Source: Streptomyces broussonetiae (lineage in GTDB: Bacteria; Actinomycetota; Actinomycetes; Streptomycetales; Streptomycetaceae). From it: a stretch of 64,000 bases of DNA. Shown in pieces: positions 20,013 through 28,673 of the stretch. The stretch is taken from the NCBI RefSeq assembly GCF_009796285.1, contig NZ_CP047020.1, forward strand, positions 1,612,001 through 1,676,000, in the 5' to 3' direction. The notes below the pieces were generated by a model that worked only from the letters and a program-made list of their open reading frames with translations, was not told the origin of the DNA and did no database searches. The position numbers were made by a program, and so were the translations under genes. How positions within the stretch are numbered: position 1 is the first letter of the stretch; each line of letters begins with the position of its first letter.

Positions 20013-20882
20013 ATGACGAATCCGGCCGAGAGACTGGTCGACCTCCTCGACCTGGAGCAGATCGAGGTCAACATCTTCCGTGGCCGCAGCCCGCAGGAGT
20101 CCCTGCAGCGGGTCTTCGGCGGCCAGGTGGCGGGCCAGGCGCTGGTCGCCGCCGGCCGCACCGCGGACGGCGACCGCCCGGTGCACTCGCTGCACGCGTA
20201 CTTCCTGCGGCCGGGACGCCCGGGCGTGCCGATCGTGTACCAGGTGGAGCGGGTCCGCGACGGCAGGTCGTTCACGACGCGCCGGGTCACGGCCGTACAG
20301 CAGGGCCGCGCGATCTTCAATCTGACCGCTTCCTTTCACAAGCCCGAGGAAGGACCGTTCGAGCACCAGCTGCCACCGGCCCGCGAGGTGCCGCACCCCG
20401 AGTCGCTGCCGACGGTCTCCGAGGAGATCCGCAAGCACCTGGGCGCACTGCCCGAGCAGTTGGAGCGGATGGCCCGCCGCCAGCCCTTCGACATCCGCTA
20501 CGTCGACCGGTTGCGCTGGAACGCCGAGGAGATAGAGGGCGCCGAGCCACGCAGCGCCGTGTGGATGCGCGCGGTCGGACCGCTCGGTGACGACCCGCTG
20601 GTCCACACGTGCGCGCTGACCTACGCCAGTGACATGACGCTCCTGGACGCGGTCCGCATTCCGGTCGAACCCCTGTGGGGGCCGCGGAACTTCGATCTGG
20701 CCTCACTGGACCACGCCATGTGGTTCCACCGGCCGTTCCGCGCGGACGAGTGGTTCCTGTACGACCAGGAGTCGCCGATCGCGGTGGGCGGCCGGGGTCT
20801 GGCCCGGGGGCGCATCTACAACCTGGAGGGGCAGCTGATCGTGTCCGTGGTGCAGGAGGGGCTGTTCCGCAAGCTGAGCTGA
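20013..20882 (+). CDS. tesB: Acyl-CoA thioesterase II
   Basis: The 289-residue protein is a double hot-dog thioesterase of the TesB family: FGGQVAGQALVAA in the first domain, SLHAYFLRPG, and in the second domain LDHAMWFHRPFRADEW and GLARGRIYN. Conserved residues of the active site (Asp in SLDHAMW, Thr/Gln equivalents) are present. It hydrolyses acyl-CoA to free acid and CoA in the cytosol. AAGGAG lies 12 nt upstream of the ATG. It follows the helicase closely and may share its transcript. Confidence 0.93.
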   Translation: MTNPAERLVDLLDLEQIEVNIFRGRSPQESLQRVFGGQVAGQALVAAGRTADGDRPVHSLHAYFLRPGRPGVPIVYQVERVRDGRSFTTRRVTAVQQGRAIFNLTASFHKPEEGPFEHQLPPAREVPHPESLPTVSEEIRKHLGALPEQLERMARRQPFDIRYVDRLRWNAEEIEGAEPRSAVWMRAVGPLGDDPLVHTCALTYASDMTLLDAVRIPVEPLWGPRNFDLASLDHAMWFHRPFRADEWFLYDQESPIAVGGRGLARGRIYNLEGQLIVSVVQEGLFRKLS

Positions 20883-21094
20883 GCCGCCCTGCGGTTTCAC
20901 CAACCGCCGACCCACGAGTGCGTCGTCAGCTCCAGGCCGACAAGCCAGGAGCAGGCCCGACCAGCCACGATCGGCTGTCCCTCGAGCGCCTGGAAGGGCG
21001 ACACCTGCACGCATCAGGTCGGCCTCGCCCTGGCGGCCTGCCCTCGCCCCGAGCACCCTGACAGCGAAGGCCGTCGTTCGCCGCCACCTCCCCG

Positions 21095-22010
21095 ATGGCC
21101 GGCCGCAGCGCACACCGGTGCGGAGCGCCACGCGCTCTGGGCGCCTCACTGGCCGCGCTGACAGCCGGGCTGCTGGTGCGTTCCCTGCCCGGGGTGCTCT
21201 TCCTGTGGGCGGGAACTGTGGTGGTCGCAGCCGGGATCGCCCACGGCAACGTACTGCTGCCCTCGGTGATCAGGAGCAGCGTGCCGGAAAACCGGATCGG
21301 CCAGGTGACCGGCCTCCACGTCACCGCGATGGGCCTGCTGGCCGCCGTGTCGTCCGGGGTGTCGGTGCCGCCGGCCGACCATCTGCCCGGCGGATGGCGC
21401 ACCGCCCTGGGCTGCTGGACCGTACTGGCTGTGCCGGCCTTCGTGGTGTGGGCGCCGCGGCACCGGCGCACAGACTCTCCGGCACCGGCACCGGCACCGG
21501 CACCGGCACGGGCACGGGCACCGGCACGTGCGCTCCGCGAGCGCATCCCATGGCGCTCCGCCCTCGCCTGGCAGGTCAGCGGTTTCATGGGGCTGCAGTC
21601 ACTCGGCTTCCACACCACGATCGCTTCCTCTTCCAGATGGTCGGCCTCCCCTCCAGCAGTGCGCTGCCATTCCTTACGCGCAGGTGCCAGGACCAGCGGA
21701 TCCTGGCAGCGACCGCGTCGACGATCGTTTCCCTGGGCTTCGCCCTCCTGACGGCGGCCTCCCAGTGGGCCGTCGTGTCCGGCGTACTCACGGGCCTGGG
21801 AGGCGGAGCGTTACTGGCCCTGGCGCCGGCCTTCCAGGGCCGGCGCGCGGCGGACGCATCACAGGCGGCAGCCCTGGCCTCGATGGCCCAGTCCGTCGGA
21901 CATCTCGTGGCCGCCATCGGGCCGCTCCTCCTCGGCGCCCTGCACGACCTCACCGGCGGACGGACGCTGCCGCTCCTCCTGCTGGTCGCCCTGACTCCGA
22001 TCCAGACCGA
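21095..22010 (+). pseudogene. Broken MFS transporter (CynX/NimT-like)
   Basis: Two adjacent frames together encode the middle and end of a cyanate-permease-like MFS transporter. The first covers LAALTAGLLVRSLPGV to SGFMGLQSLGFHTTIA; near 21620 the frame shifts and part of a helix is missing; the second resumes FLFQMVGL and runs to the helix ending RTLPLLLLVALT. The N-terminal third is absent. It contains a run of Ala-Pro/Ala-Arg dipeptides from a hexanucleotide repeat. It is not expected to make a working transporter. The 212 bp before it (20883-21094) hold no recognisable gene. Confidence 0.75.
21481..21528. repeat. Hexanucleotide repeat (GGCACC-type, about 8 units)
   Basis: About eight tandem GGCACC or GGCACG units lie in the central loop of the broken MFS gene and encode alternating Ala-Pro/Ala-Arg. 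Such a tract can change length by slippage. Confidence 0.8.
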
Positions 22011-22551
22011 CGGCCTCGTCGTGACCGAGGAGTCCACGGTCACGGGTGTCCCCGCCGAACGAACCACTCTGGAGCCGGCCGGCAACCGCGTGACCGCCAT
22101 CGGCGGCGGCACGGCTGCCGCCGAACTGCGCCGCTACGCACCCGACGACTACTGCATCCGCCACGCCCTCATCGGCCTCAACCCCAAAGTACGGTCCGCG
22201 GGCGGCACCCCGTTCGAACGCGAGAAGCACGCCGGAGCGTTCCACTTCGGCCTCGACGGCCTCACCGCGCAGGGCACGGTCGACCGCAGCGGCCCCGGAC
22301 ACGCCCACTGCGACTGCCAGTTCGACGCGCCCACCGTCACCCTTGACGGCGAGCGTTTCGTCGACAACGGCCGCCTGCTCCTCCTCGACGATCCGCACAT
22401 CCGGGAACTCGCCCAGAAGTCCGGCCCCGCGCAGATCCTCCTCAACCCCAACCCCCGCCGCGTCCTGCCACCGCCGCTACAGCCGCTGACCCGGCTCCGG
22501 GCGGCCCGAGGGTTGAGGAATCCTCACGCTGCAGTGACGTTCGCGCCCTAA
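22010..22551 (+). pseudogene. C-terminal fragment of an M29/NicX-like aminopeptidase-type protein
   Basis: The frame that ends the MFS remnant runs straight on into unrelated sequence: RVTAIGGGTAAAELRR, then IGLNPKVR, EREKHAGAFHFGLDG and PTVTLDGERFVDNGRLL. This is the order seen at the C-terminus of leucyl-aminopeptidase (M29)-like and 2,5-dihydroxypyridine dioxygenase-like proteins. The N-terminal two-thirds are absent. The junction near 22000-22015 looks like a deletion that joined two genes. The assignment rests on pattern recall and is moderate. Confidence 0.55.
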
Positions 22552-22611
22552 GCGTGGCATCCTCCGCCAACGGTGCCCACGCGGCCGGGTCGTTCCCGAT
22601 CCGGAGTTCGT

Positions 22612-23601
22612 TCACCCACTCCTGGTCTCGGAGGGCCGGGGCCCCGCGGCGCGGCGCAGCCGGTTGGCGATCGCGAGTCCCAGCCCCTCCTCCACCGGCA
22701 AGGACGCGACGATGAGGTCACACCCGCGCTGGTCGAGTTCGCGCAGGAACCCGTACAACCCGCGCGCATAGGCGGCCGGCGAACCGGGGACCGCCACCAC
22801 GGCGTGCGCCTTCACCGGAGCGTCGGCGATGGAGGCAGGCAGGAAGACGCCCACCCGGTGCCCCAGTTCCTGCGCCAGCTCCGCTTCGGCGACGACCTTC
22901 TCCGGCTCGACGAGGACGACCCGGGCACGCGGCGCGTAGTGGGACGGGTGCTGGCCCGGCACCCGGACCCGGCTGGTCGAGGGGACCGAGAGCGGGCACC
23001 CCAGCACCGCTTCGAGGTCCTCGCGCGTCACCCCGCCCGGCCGCAGGATGCTCGGGATCTCCCCGGTGGCGTCGACGATGGTGGACTCGACGCCGACCTC
23101 GCAGGGGCCGCCGTCCAGCACGAAGTCGACGGCGTCGCCGAGTTCGGCACGGACGTGGTCCGCCGTCGTGGGGCTGACCGAGCCGAAGCGGTTGGCGGAC
23201 GGCGCCGTGACACCGCCGCCGAAGGCCGACAGCAGCGCGAGCGCGACGGGGTGGTCGGGCACGCGCACCGCCACGGTCTCCAGACCACCGGTCGCTTCGA
23301 GAGGCACGCGGGGGCCGCGTCCCAGCACCAGCGTAAGTGGCCCCGGCCAGAAGTGTTCGGCCAGCAGACGCGCCGTCGCGGGCACGTCCTGGACCCAGTC
23401 GTCCAGATGCTCCGCGGCGCCGATGTGGACGATCAGCGGGTGGGAGGGTGGACGCCCTTTGACCTGGAAGATACGCGCGACGGCGGTGGGGTCCTCGGCG
23501 TTGGCGCCCAGACCGTAGACGGTCTCGGTCGGGAGGGCCACCAGACCGCCGGCGTGCAGCACACCGGCCGCCTTCTCGATGTCACTGGTTCTTGCCGTCA
23601 C
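22612..23601 (-). CDS. L-threonylcarbamoyladenylate synthase, Sua5 type
   Basis: The 329-residue protein has an N-terminal YrdC domain (GGLVALPTETVYGLG, KGRPPSHPLIVH, FWPGPLTLVL, APSANRFGSVSPTTADHV, DGGPCEVGVESTIVD) joined by a PSHYAPRA linker to a C-terminal Sua5 domain. It makes threonylcarbamoyl-AMP from Thr, bicarbonate and ATP for the t6A37 modification of tRNAs. Streptomyces usually also have a short YrdC copy elsewhere, so this may be a second enzyme. The start is GTG at 23601. The carbonic anhydrase gene upstream, 50 bp away on the same strand, could supply bicarbonate, which is an inference from adjacency only. Confidence 0.92.
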   Translation of the reverse strand: MTARTSDIEKAAGVLHAGGLVALPTETVYGLGANAEDPTAVARIFQVKGRPPSHPLIVHIGAAEHLDDWVQDVPATARLLAEHFWPGPLTLVLGRGPRVPLEATGGLETVAVRVPDHPVALALLSAFGGGVTAPSANRFGSVSPTTADHVRAELGDAVDFVLDGGPCEVGVESTIVDATGEIPSILRPGGVTREDLEAVLGCPLSVPSTSRVRVPGQHPSHYAPRARVVLVEPEKVVAEAELAQELGHRVGVFLPASIADAPVKAHAVVAVPGSPAAYARGLYGFLRELDQRGCDLIVASLPVEEGLGLAIANRLRRAAGPRPSETRSG

Positions 23602-23651
23602 CCTCGCGATCCTCCCACAGCGCCGCTCCGAGCATGTGCGTGGTCCCGTAC

Positions 23652-24293
23652 TTACCGTACGGAGGCGGCAGCCCTGCTCAGGCCATGGGAGGCGACCAGT
23701 TGCGCACTGCCGTCGGCCAGCCGGTAGGACAGACCCACCACGGCGAGGCGGCCGGCGGCCACCCGCTCGGCCAGGACACGGGAGCGCTCCAGCAGCAGGT
23801 CGACGGTGTGCCGGATGTGCTCGTGGAGGACCTCCTCGCCGCTGTCGCGTCCGGCGGCGCGGGCCGCCAGCACGCTCGGGGTCACCCGCTCAACGACGTC
23901 ACGGACAAAGCCGGCGGGCACCCGGCCGCCGTCGGCGGCAGTGCAGGCGGCCGCGATGGCTCCGCACGAGTCATGCCCCAGGACGACGACCAGCGGGGAG
24001 TCCAGCACGCTCACCCCGTACTCGATGCTGCCCAGCACCTCCGAACCGACCACGTGCCCGGCCGTGCGGACCACGAACAGATCACCCAGTCCCCGGTCGA
24101 AGATGATCTCGGCGGCCAGCCGGGAATCGGAGCAGCCGAACAGCACCGCGAAGGGACTCTGAGCCGGTGCGGTCTCGGTGCGGCGTGCGGCGTCCTGGTT
24201 GGGGTGCTCCGGCAAGCCGGTGACGAACCGCTGGTTGCCGGCCAGCAGCATCTCGAAGGCTTCATCGGGAGTCGGCGTGAGTATCTCAGTCAT
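23652..24293 (-). CDS. Beta-class carbonic anhydrase
   Basis: The 213-residue enzyme has the beta-class zinc and catalytic set: Cys54, Asp56 and Arg58 in FGCSDSR, then His107 and Cys110 in LGHDSCGA. It interconverts CO2 and bicarbonate in the cytosol. The length is normal. It lies directly upstream of the Sua5 gene on the same strand, and a 633-bp gene-free region lies on its other side. Confidence 0.95.
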   Translation of the reverse strand: MTEILTPTPDEAFEMLLAGNQRFVTGLPEHPNQDAARRTETAPAQSPFAVLFGCSDSRLAAEIIFDRGLGDLFVVRTAGHVVGSEVLGSIEYGVSVLDSPLVVVLGHDSCGAIAAACTAADGGRVPAGFVRDVVERVTPSVLAARAAGRDSGEEVLHEHIRHTVDLLLERSRVLAERVAAGRLAVVGLSYRLADGSAQLVASHGLSRAAASVR

Positions 24294-24926
24294 GGCCGCA
24301 GGCTACGGGCGGCCCCGTGAAAGCGCGCGGCCAGGTCCCCGGACGGCGGCCGTCCATACCTCCGCCGGCAGCACACCCGGACGTCGGTCGGTGTCTGCCT
24401 GGGCCCGTCTCCGCAGCGCGCTGCGGAGACGGGCCGGGCCACGGCGACGGGACCGGAGCCACCGGTCCGGTCGAGCGGCGAGCCTGCACCGCCTTGCCGT
24501 GCACCAGCAGTCCCGCCCCGCTCACCCAGCACCACCGGCTCGCGCTGCTGCGTCAACTCGCCAACCACGACGACGTACTGGCTGGGTCGGGAACACGCCG
24601 GCGTACTGCACGACCGCTGTACGCAGTCCGGCACCGTCCGCTCCCTTCCACGGCGGTTCGCCGCCGCGGGCATGCCGGTCACGGAAGGCGGAGTATCCGT
24701 CCCCGCCCGCCACCAGGTCACAGGCGGCGTCTCGGCGGGCGAAGGTGCCGTGCTCGGCGAAGCGGAGGCTCGCGGTACGGACCCTCCTGGGCGGCAACTG
24801 GCCCAGGAGGTGTCGGGCCGGTGGGGCACGCACACGCGTTCCGTGGGTACCCGAGGTCGACGCCTCGCTGGACGCAGCAGCCACTGCCGCGGCCCAGGGG
24901 GTGATGTCGGTCGATTCAGGGAAGTG
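24294..24926. other. Gene-free region with a long perfect palindrome
   Basis: Several frames stay open through GC bias, but none shows a recognisable protein. The one clear element is the 34-bp perfect palindrome at 24402-24435. The promoter of the carbonic anhydrase gene should lie at the left edge, that of the ANTAR gene at the right edge. Confidence 0.55.
24402..24435. repeat. 34-bp perfect palindrome
   Basis: The half-site GGCCCGTCTCCGCAGCG is followed at once by its exact reverse complement, with no loop. In RNA it would fold as a hairpin of about 15 bp and might terminate transcription in either direction; as DNA it could bind a dimeric protein. Neither neighbouring gene ends towards it within 100 bp. 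Confidence 0.85.
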
Positions 24927-25295
24927 ATGACGATGGGCTGCCACGAAGACCTCCGCAGCAGGATCAGCGAGGCGCGGCGGGAGATCCACCAGCTTCACGA
25001 AGCCGTCGTCTCACATGCTGTCATCGACCAGGCGGTCGGAGTGATCATCGCCGTCGGCGGGCTCCGCCCCGGCCAGGGCATCGTGGTCCTTGAGGCAGTC
25101 GCCCAGCGCACCGGCACAGGGCTCGGTACGACCGCCGAGCACCTCGTCGACTGGGCGGGTTCCGGGCGGCTGCGCGACGACCTCCGGATCGCGCTGGACA
25201 CCGCACTGGCGGACGCACAGTCCGGCGGGACCGGGGCCGCCCTGCCGGTCGGTGGCCGGGTGGCACAGGAACGCGTTCTCGTGTGCACACGGTAG
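24927..25295 (+). CDS. ANTAR-domain protein
   Basis: The 122-residue protein starts MTMGCHEDLRSRISEARREI with an amphipathic helix, followed by an ANTAR-like three-helix domain (VIDQAVGVIIAVGGLRPGQG, then LEAVAQRTGTGLGTTAEHLV). ANTAR proteins bind paired RNA hairpins and prevent termination, usually under control of a sensor domain; this one has no attached GAF or receiver domain, so a partner would supply the signal. The ATG at 24927 overlaps a GTG at 24924. The C-terminal 35 residues are low in recognisable content. Confidence 0.7.
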   Translation: MTMGCHEDLRSRISEARREIHQLHEAVVSHAVIDQAVGVIIAVGGLRPGQGIVVLEAVAQRTGTGLGTTAEHLVDWAGSGRLRDDLRIALDTALADAQSGGTGAALPVGGRVAQERVLVCTR

Positions 25296-25666
25296 GTGCG
25301 GAGGAGGAACTCCTTCTCGTCGACCTCGTCCACCTCGTGACCTCGTCCGCGTCGACCACCTCGTGACCTCGTCCGACTCGTCCAACTCGTCGACGCGGAC
25401 AGCGAGGGGCCGCGGGCGGCGTCTGCCGCCGCCTTCGGATGGTGGCGACCGGGCATCCATGACGCGCGCTCGTCCGCGCGTTACCCACCGCGGAGATCCG
25501 GGTGGCGGATGTGTACCTGCGCGCGGACATCACCGCATCACCGTTCTCGTCGCCGTACCCAGGGTTGAGCAGAGGCGTCAGGCCCAGGGAAGGCGGCCGC
25601 GGAGGCGCCGTATGTGTCGTACTCGTCGGGGTACCCGTGCAGTGCGAGTGCGGAGGTGGCTACGGC
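25296..25666. other. Intergenic region with simple repeats
   Basis: No gene is visible. The first 120 bp are built of CTCGTC/GACCTCGTC blocks, including a 26-bp-period tandem repeat at 25330-25375. A good ribosome site (GGAGG near 25652) at the right edge belongs to the truncated ku frame. Confidence 0.5.
25330..25375. repeat. 26-bp-period tandem repeat
   Basis: CCACCTCGTGACCTCGTCCG occurs at 25330-25349 and again, identical, at 25356-25375, separated by CGTCGA. It sits in a longer tract of CTCGTC-type units, which suggests slippage or unequal exchange. Confidence 0.85.
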
Positions 25667-25951
25667 ATGGCCCGTGCGGTGTGGAACGGCGTTCTGACCC
25701 TCGGCCCGGTGTCCATGCCTGTCCAGCTGTTCACGGCGACGGACAGCCACACCATCCGGTTCCATCAGCTTGAGCGCAGCACCTCGGACGGCGTGCGCAA
25801 CAAACGCGTGAACGAGCGCACCGGCGAGGAAGTGCCGCTGGAGGAGATCACGTCTTCTTCGACTCCACCATGGAGCGCGAGGAACTGCTCAGAGCGCTCT
25901 CACACGCCGGCGCACACGCCCACGACGAGGCGTCGTGACCCATCCCGATGA
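25667..25951 (+). pseudogene. ku: Truncated NHEJ end-binding protein Ku
   Basis: From a well-placed ATG (GGAGG upstream) the frame gives MARAVWNGVLTLGPVSMPVQ and then TATDSHTIRFHQLERST and RNKRVNERTGEEVPLEEI, the first 62 or so residues of bacterial Ku. Full-length Ku is about 300 residues. After residue 62 the sequence is unrelated; in another frame it encodes a short tail (FFDSTMEREELLRALSHAGA) ending at 25938, which looks like the end of a different gene. A deletion has therefore removed most of ku. Bacterial Ku binds broken DNA ends and recruits LigD; this fragment could not form the ring. Confidence 0.85.
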
Positions 25952-25963
25952 GGAGAAGCCACC

Positions 25964-26215
25964 ATGAAGCCACGCCCGCGAAACGGCCCGCGGCCTGTGC
26001 CGAGGGACCCTCTCGACCAGCAGGCAGGAGCCGGTGACGACCGGTGGGAGCCCCACCCGGACCAGGAACGCACGCCGGAACGGAACAGCACGGATGACCA
26101 CGACGGTACGGGCGACGTACCCGACGTGGACGAGGCAGGCGCGGGCCCTCGTGGCGCGCCGCGACAGGCCGGGGTACATCCGGACCATCCCGTGCCCGAC
26201 GAGCCCTCGGGCTAG
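25964..26215 (+). CDS. Small hydrophilic hypothetical protein
   Basis: This 83-residue frame has a strong ribosome site (GAGGAG, 8 nt before ATG) and a highly charged, Pro/Asp-rich sequence: DPLDQQAGAGDDRWEPHPDQ, then TPERNSTDDHDG, ending PDEPSG. No domain or membrane segment is visible and it is likely disordered. It resembles small hydrophilic proteins common in Streptomyces accessory loci, but I cannot name a family. The call as a gene rests on the start site and codon pattern. Confidence 0.5.
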   Translation: MKPRPRNGPRPVPRDPLDQQAGAGDDRWEPHPDQERTPERNSTDDHDGTGDVPDVDEAGAGPRGAPRQAGVHPDHPVPDEPSG

Positions 26216-26961
26216 TGCGTTGGTCGGTGCTGGCGTCCCACATCATGGTCTCGGCTCGGCCGCGGACGTTCGCGGCTGTGACATCTGGGCGACGCCGCTC
26301 GCCGTGCTGCTGCAGGACAGGAGATCGGCTGTGCCGGAGGTGAATCGCAGGACTTCGACGGCAAGACCGACCATCGGCCTCTCGCGCACTTCCTCCGGCG
26401 CCATCTCTCCCACATGCGGGCGGCCCTGCCGGGACAACCCCGCGATCGCCGCGCTGTGCCGCATGGCCGACGGTCTGCCGCCGGTCGGGCTTGACTTGGG
26501 GCAAGCGGCGTTGCGCCTGGAGTTCGATCACGGCGGGATGACTCCGGCCCGTTACCGGCTCGCCACGGCGACGTCCACACCCTGCCGCTCCTGCCGCCGA
26601 GAGCGGCACCAGCACGAGGACGATCGGACCGCCGCATCCCGCTACGCCACGATGCCGGCTGCATTGTGCTGCCCGACAAAGCCGGCCTGCCTGGGACCGG
26701 GAAGACGGCGCGGACACGGCCGGCAGTGTCCCGTCGAAGCACCTACAAGGCCAGAGCGCGGCGGCGCCGAGGCCTGCCCCTGAGTGCCTGTCGTGGTTGC
26801 GCGTCATCCGGTCCCCAGCAGCTCGTTACCTCCAACGAGCCTCACCGACGGTTCGATTCCGGGAGCGGGTGGTCCACGGCTTACGAGTGAGGGCAGGACG
26901 CAAGGTGGAGCGAAGAAAGTGGGGTACTCGGGTAGCGAGGAAAGGAAAAGAGGCCGGCTCG
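26216..26961. other. No recognisable gene
   Basis: This 746-bp stretch has open frames on both strands, but none has plausible protein content or a convincing start. Given the neighbouring remnants it is probably decayed coding DNA. Confidence 0.45.
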
Positions 26962-27243
26962 ATGTCCACGGGAACGCTTCTGTCGATCGTCATCCCCGTT
27001 GTCGCGGGGCCGGACCAGACCGGACCCGCTATGAGCGGCAGTGGGGCGACGAGTAGCACGAGTTCGCGGACCGGCTGCCGACCTCACTGATGCAGGCACG
27101 CGGCTACCCCACCGGAAGCTACGACCGGCAACTGAAGGATCCTTGCGTGGCACACGGGCGGACCCTTTGAGCACTACCGGGCCTTGTTCGACGAACTGCT
27201 CTCCGACGGCGGTCACACCCGCCACGCCCGGGCCCGAGCCTGA
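26962..27243 (+). pseudogene. Broken membrane-anchored small protein, relative of the next gene
   Basis: An ATG at 26962 gives MSTGTLLSIVIPVV, the membrane-anchor start of a Streptomyces family of unknown function. The rest is split: in another frame RYERQWGDE, a stop, then HEFADRLPTSLMQARGYPTG; then after a further shift EHYRALFDELLSDGGH and a stop at 27243. Intact relatives, as I remember them, have R-Y-G-R-Q-W, R-G-Y-P-T and H-Y-R-A-L-F blocks in one frame with more sequence between. So two frameshifts, a stop and an internal deletion have occurred. Confidence 0.6.
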
Positions 27244-27282
27244 CTCCCGGTGCCGGGCCGCCGAACAAAACGTGGAGACGAC

Positions 27283-27777
27283 ATGCGACACGACGACATA
27301 CCCACCACCAGGGACAACGCGCTGTCCACGGAAGACCTCGCCCAGCACCGCGAGTCCGACGCGGCGCGGGACAACGCCCCTGCCCCGGTCTACCCCGGCG
27401 ACAGCGACGAGAAGGCGGGCACAACCGAGGGCATCGGCTCCCGCGAGGCGGACACCCCCGCGAAGGCGGACTCAGCGACCAAGGCGCGCGGCGGGGACGC
27501 AGACGAGATGCCTCAACTGCTGTCGACCCACGACGAGGAAGACTTCCGCAAACGCTGGGAGAAGATCCAGATCACCTTCGTCGACGACCCCCGCGAAGCA
27601 GTACAAGCAGCGGACAACCTGGTCGCCAACGTCATGCAGACACTCGCCGCGACGTTTGACGAGCACAAGACGAAGCTCGAAGGACAGCTGAATCAGAGTG
27701 GTCAGGCCGACACCGAAGCCCTGCGCACCGCCCTGCGCCACTACCGCTCGTTCTTCAACCGTCTGCTCACCACCTGA
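27283..27777 (+). CDS. Small acidic hypothetical protein with HYRSFF-type C-terminus
   Basis: The 164-residue protein has a long, charged, probably disordered N-terminal half and a helical C-terminal half: FRKRWEKIQITFVDDPREAV, NLVANVMQTLAATFDEHKTK, and LRTALRHYRSFFNRLL. The C-terminal part belongs to a Streptomyces family of unknown function that often sits next to the membrane-anchored relative, here broken just upstream. GGAGA precedes the ATG by seven bases. A cell-envelope or stress role is sometimes guessed for such loci; nothing in the sequence proves it. Confidence 0.7.
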   Translation: MRHDDIPTTRDNALSTEDLAQHRESDAARDNAPAPVYPGDSDEKAGTTEGIGSREADTPAKADSATKARGGDADEMPQLLSTHDEEDFRKRWEKIQITFVDDPREAVQAADNLVANVMQTLAATFDEHKTKLEGQLNQSGQADTEALRTALRHYRSFFNRLLTT

Positions 27778-27841
27778 CCGACCTTCCCGGTGTTCGCCCG
27801 GCACGGCCGGAACTGGTCGGCGGTGCGACCCCCTACGGGCC

Positions 27842-28210
27842 CTATAGCTGTTCCTCCATCCCGATCGCCTCTTCCAGGCACCGCCGCGCCTGGTCCTGCT
27901 CTCCGGTCCACTGCAGGCGAAGCGCCGTGGCCAGGGCGTCCAGCTTGCGCTGGATGGCATGCTCAGCACGTCGTTCGGCGTTCTTCAACAAGGCGAGCAG
28001 CAGCAGCGTGAGCGCGCCCATCGCGTCTCCTGCCACGTGCTGCCAGTCCAGGGAAAGGCCGGCGACATGGACCGCGATGAAGGCGGCGACGAGCAGGAGA
28101 CAGAAGGTGAAAAACAGCGGTGAGGCGGTCAGGTTGGAGCCCACCTCCGCGAACCGCGCGAACCAGCCGCGCCGCGCCCCGCCGCGCTCCGCGGGATGCC
28201 GCAAGGTCAT
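27842..28210 (-). CDS. Low-affinity iron permease family protein
   Basis: The 122-residue protein has two membrane segments (LFFTFCLLLVAAFIAVHVAG and MGALTLLLLALL) separated by a short loop, followed by KNAERRAEHAIQRKLDAL and a helical tail. This matches the small bacterial branch of the low-affinity iron permease family (PF04120-like). Iron transport has been shown only for the much larger fungal member, so the function here is open. Start ATG at 28210. Confidence 0.75.
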   Translation of the reverse strand: MTLRHPAERGGARRGWFARFAEVGSNLTASPLFFTFCLLLVAAFIAVHVAGLSLDWQHVAGDAMGALTLLLLALLKNAERRAEHAIQRKLDALATALRLQWTGEQDQARRCLEEAIGMEEQL

Positions 28211-28673
28211 GACGGCGCCGTGGCGGCCAGGCCGACCGACAGATGATCCCTCATGCCATCTCTAACGCCCGTACCCGGCATCAGGTAGCGGCAGGCCGAT
28301 CTGCTCGTTGGACCCGTCGTCGTGCGTGCTCGGTTCCGAGCTTCGGCTCGAAGGGCCGGTTGCGGTCCGGGGAGCGGCGACGGTGACCACGCTCGCGTCG
28401 GTCAGTACGGTGTTCGGCGAGGTTCCGTTGCCAGATGCACTACAGGCCGACAACGAAGTGCTGGAAGCGCTCGTTGCCGCAACCGGTTCACCGCCGCTCG
28501 CGTACGCAGGACCAGCGACAGCAGGCCGAGCGCCGGGGCGACGCGTCCAGGACCTTGGCCGGCGCGTCCTGCACCTGGAGCTTCCGGCTGCGGGTCATCG
28601 TGCGCTGTGCGTTCATGGCAGTTCATGGGTCGTCCGTGGGCCGTGCGTGGGCCGCGCGTGGCCGTGCGTGTGG
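28211..28673. other. Intergenic region, no recognised gene
   Basis: I recognise no gene here. A CGAGC-TTCG-GCTCG hairpin lies at 28337-28350. A plus-strand frame around 28380-28500 looks vaguely protein-like but matches nothing I know and has no start signal. Confidence 0.4.
28337..28350. terminator. Small UUCG-loop hairpin
   Basis: CGAGC and GCTCG pair around the very stable C(UUCG)G tetraloop. It may be a terminator remnant for minus-strand transcription coming from the decayed gene at 28674-29040. No U-tract is present. Confidence 0.35.

Noticed and set aside
21481..21528. CRISPR-like array
   Set aside because: The units are 6 bp without spacers; this is a simple-sequence repeat inside a broken gene. 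No CRISPR array or cas gene was seen in the window.
24522..24998. Minus-strand frame of 158 codons starting MKLVDLPPRLADP
   Set aside because: The first residues look plausible, but it overlaps the ANTAR gene start, has no known motif and degenerates into Arg/Ala-rich sequence.
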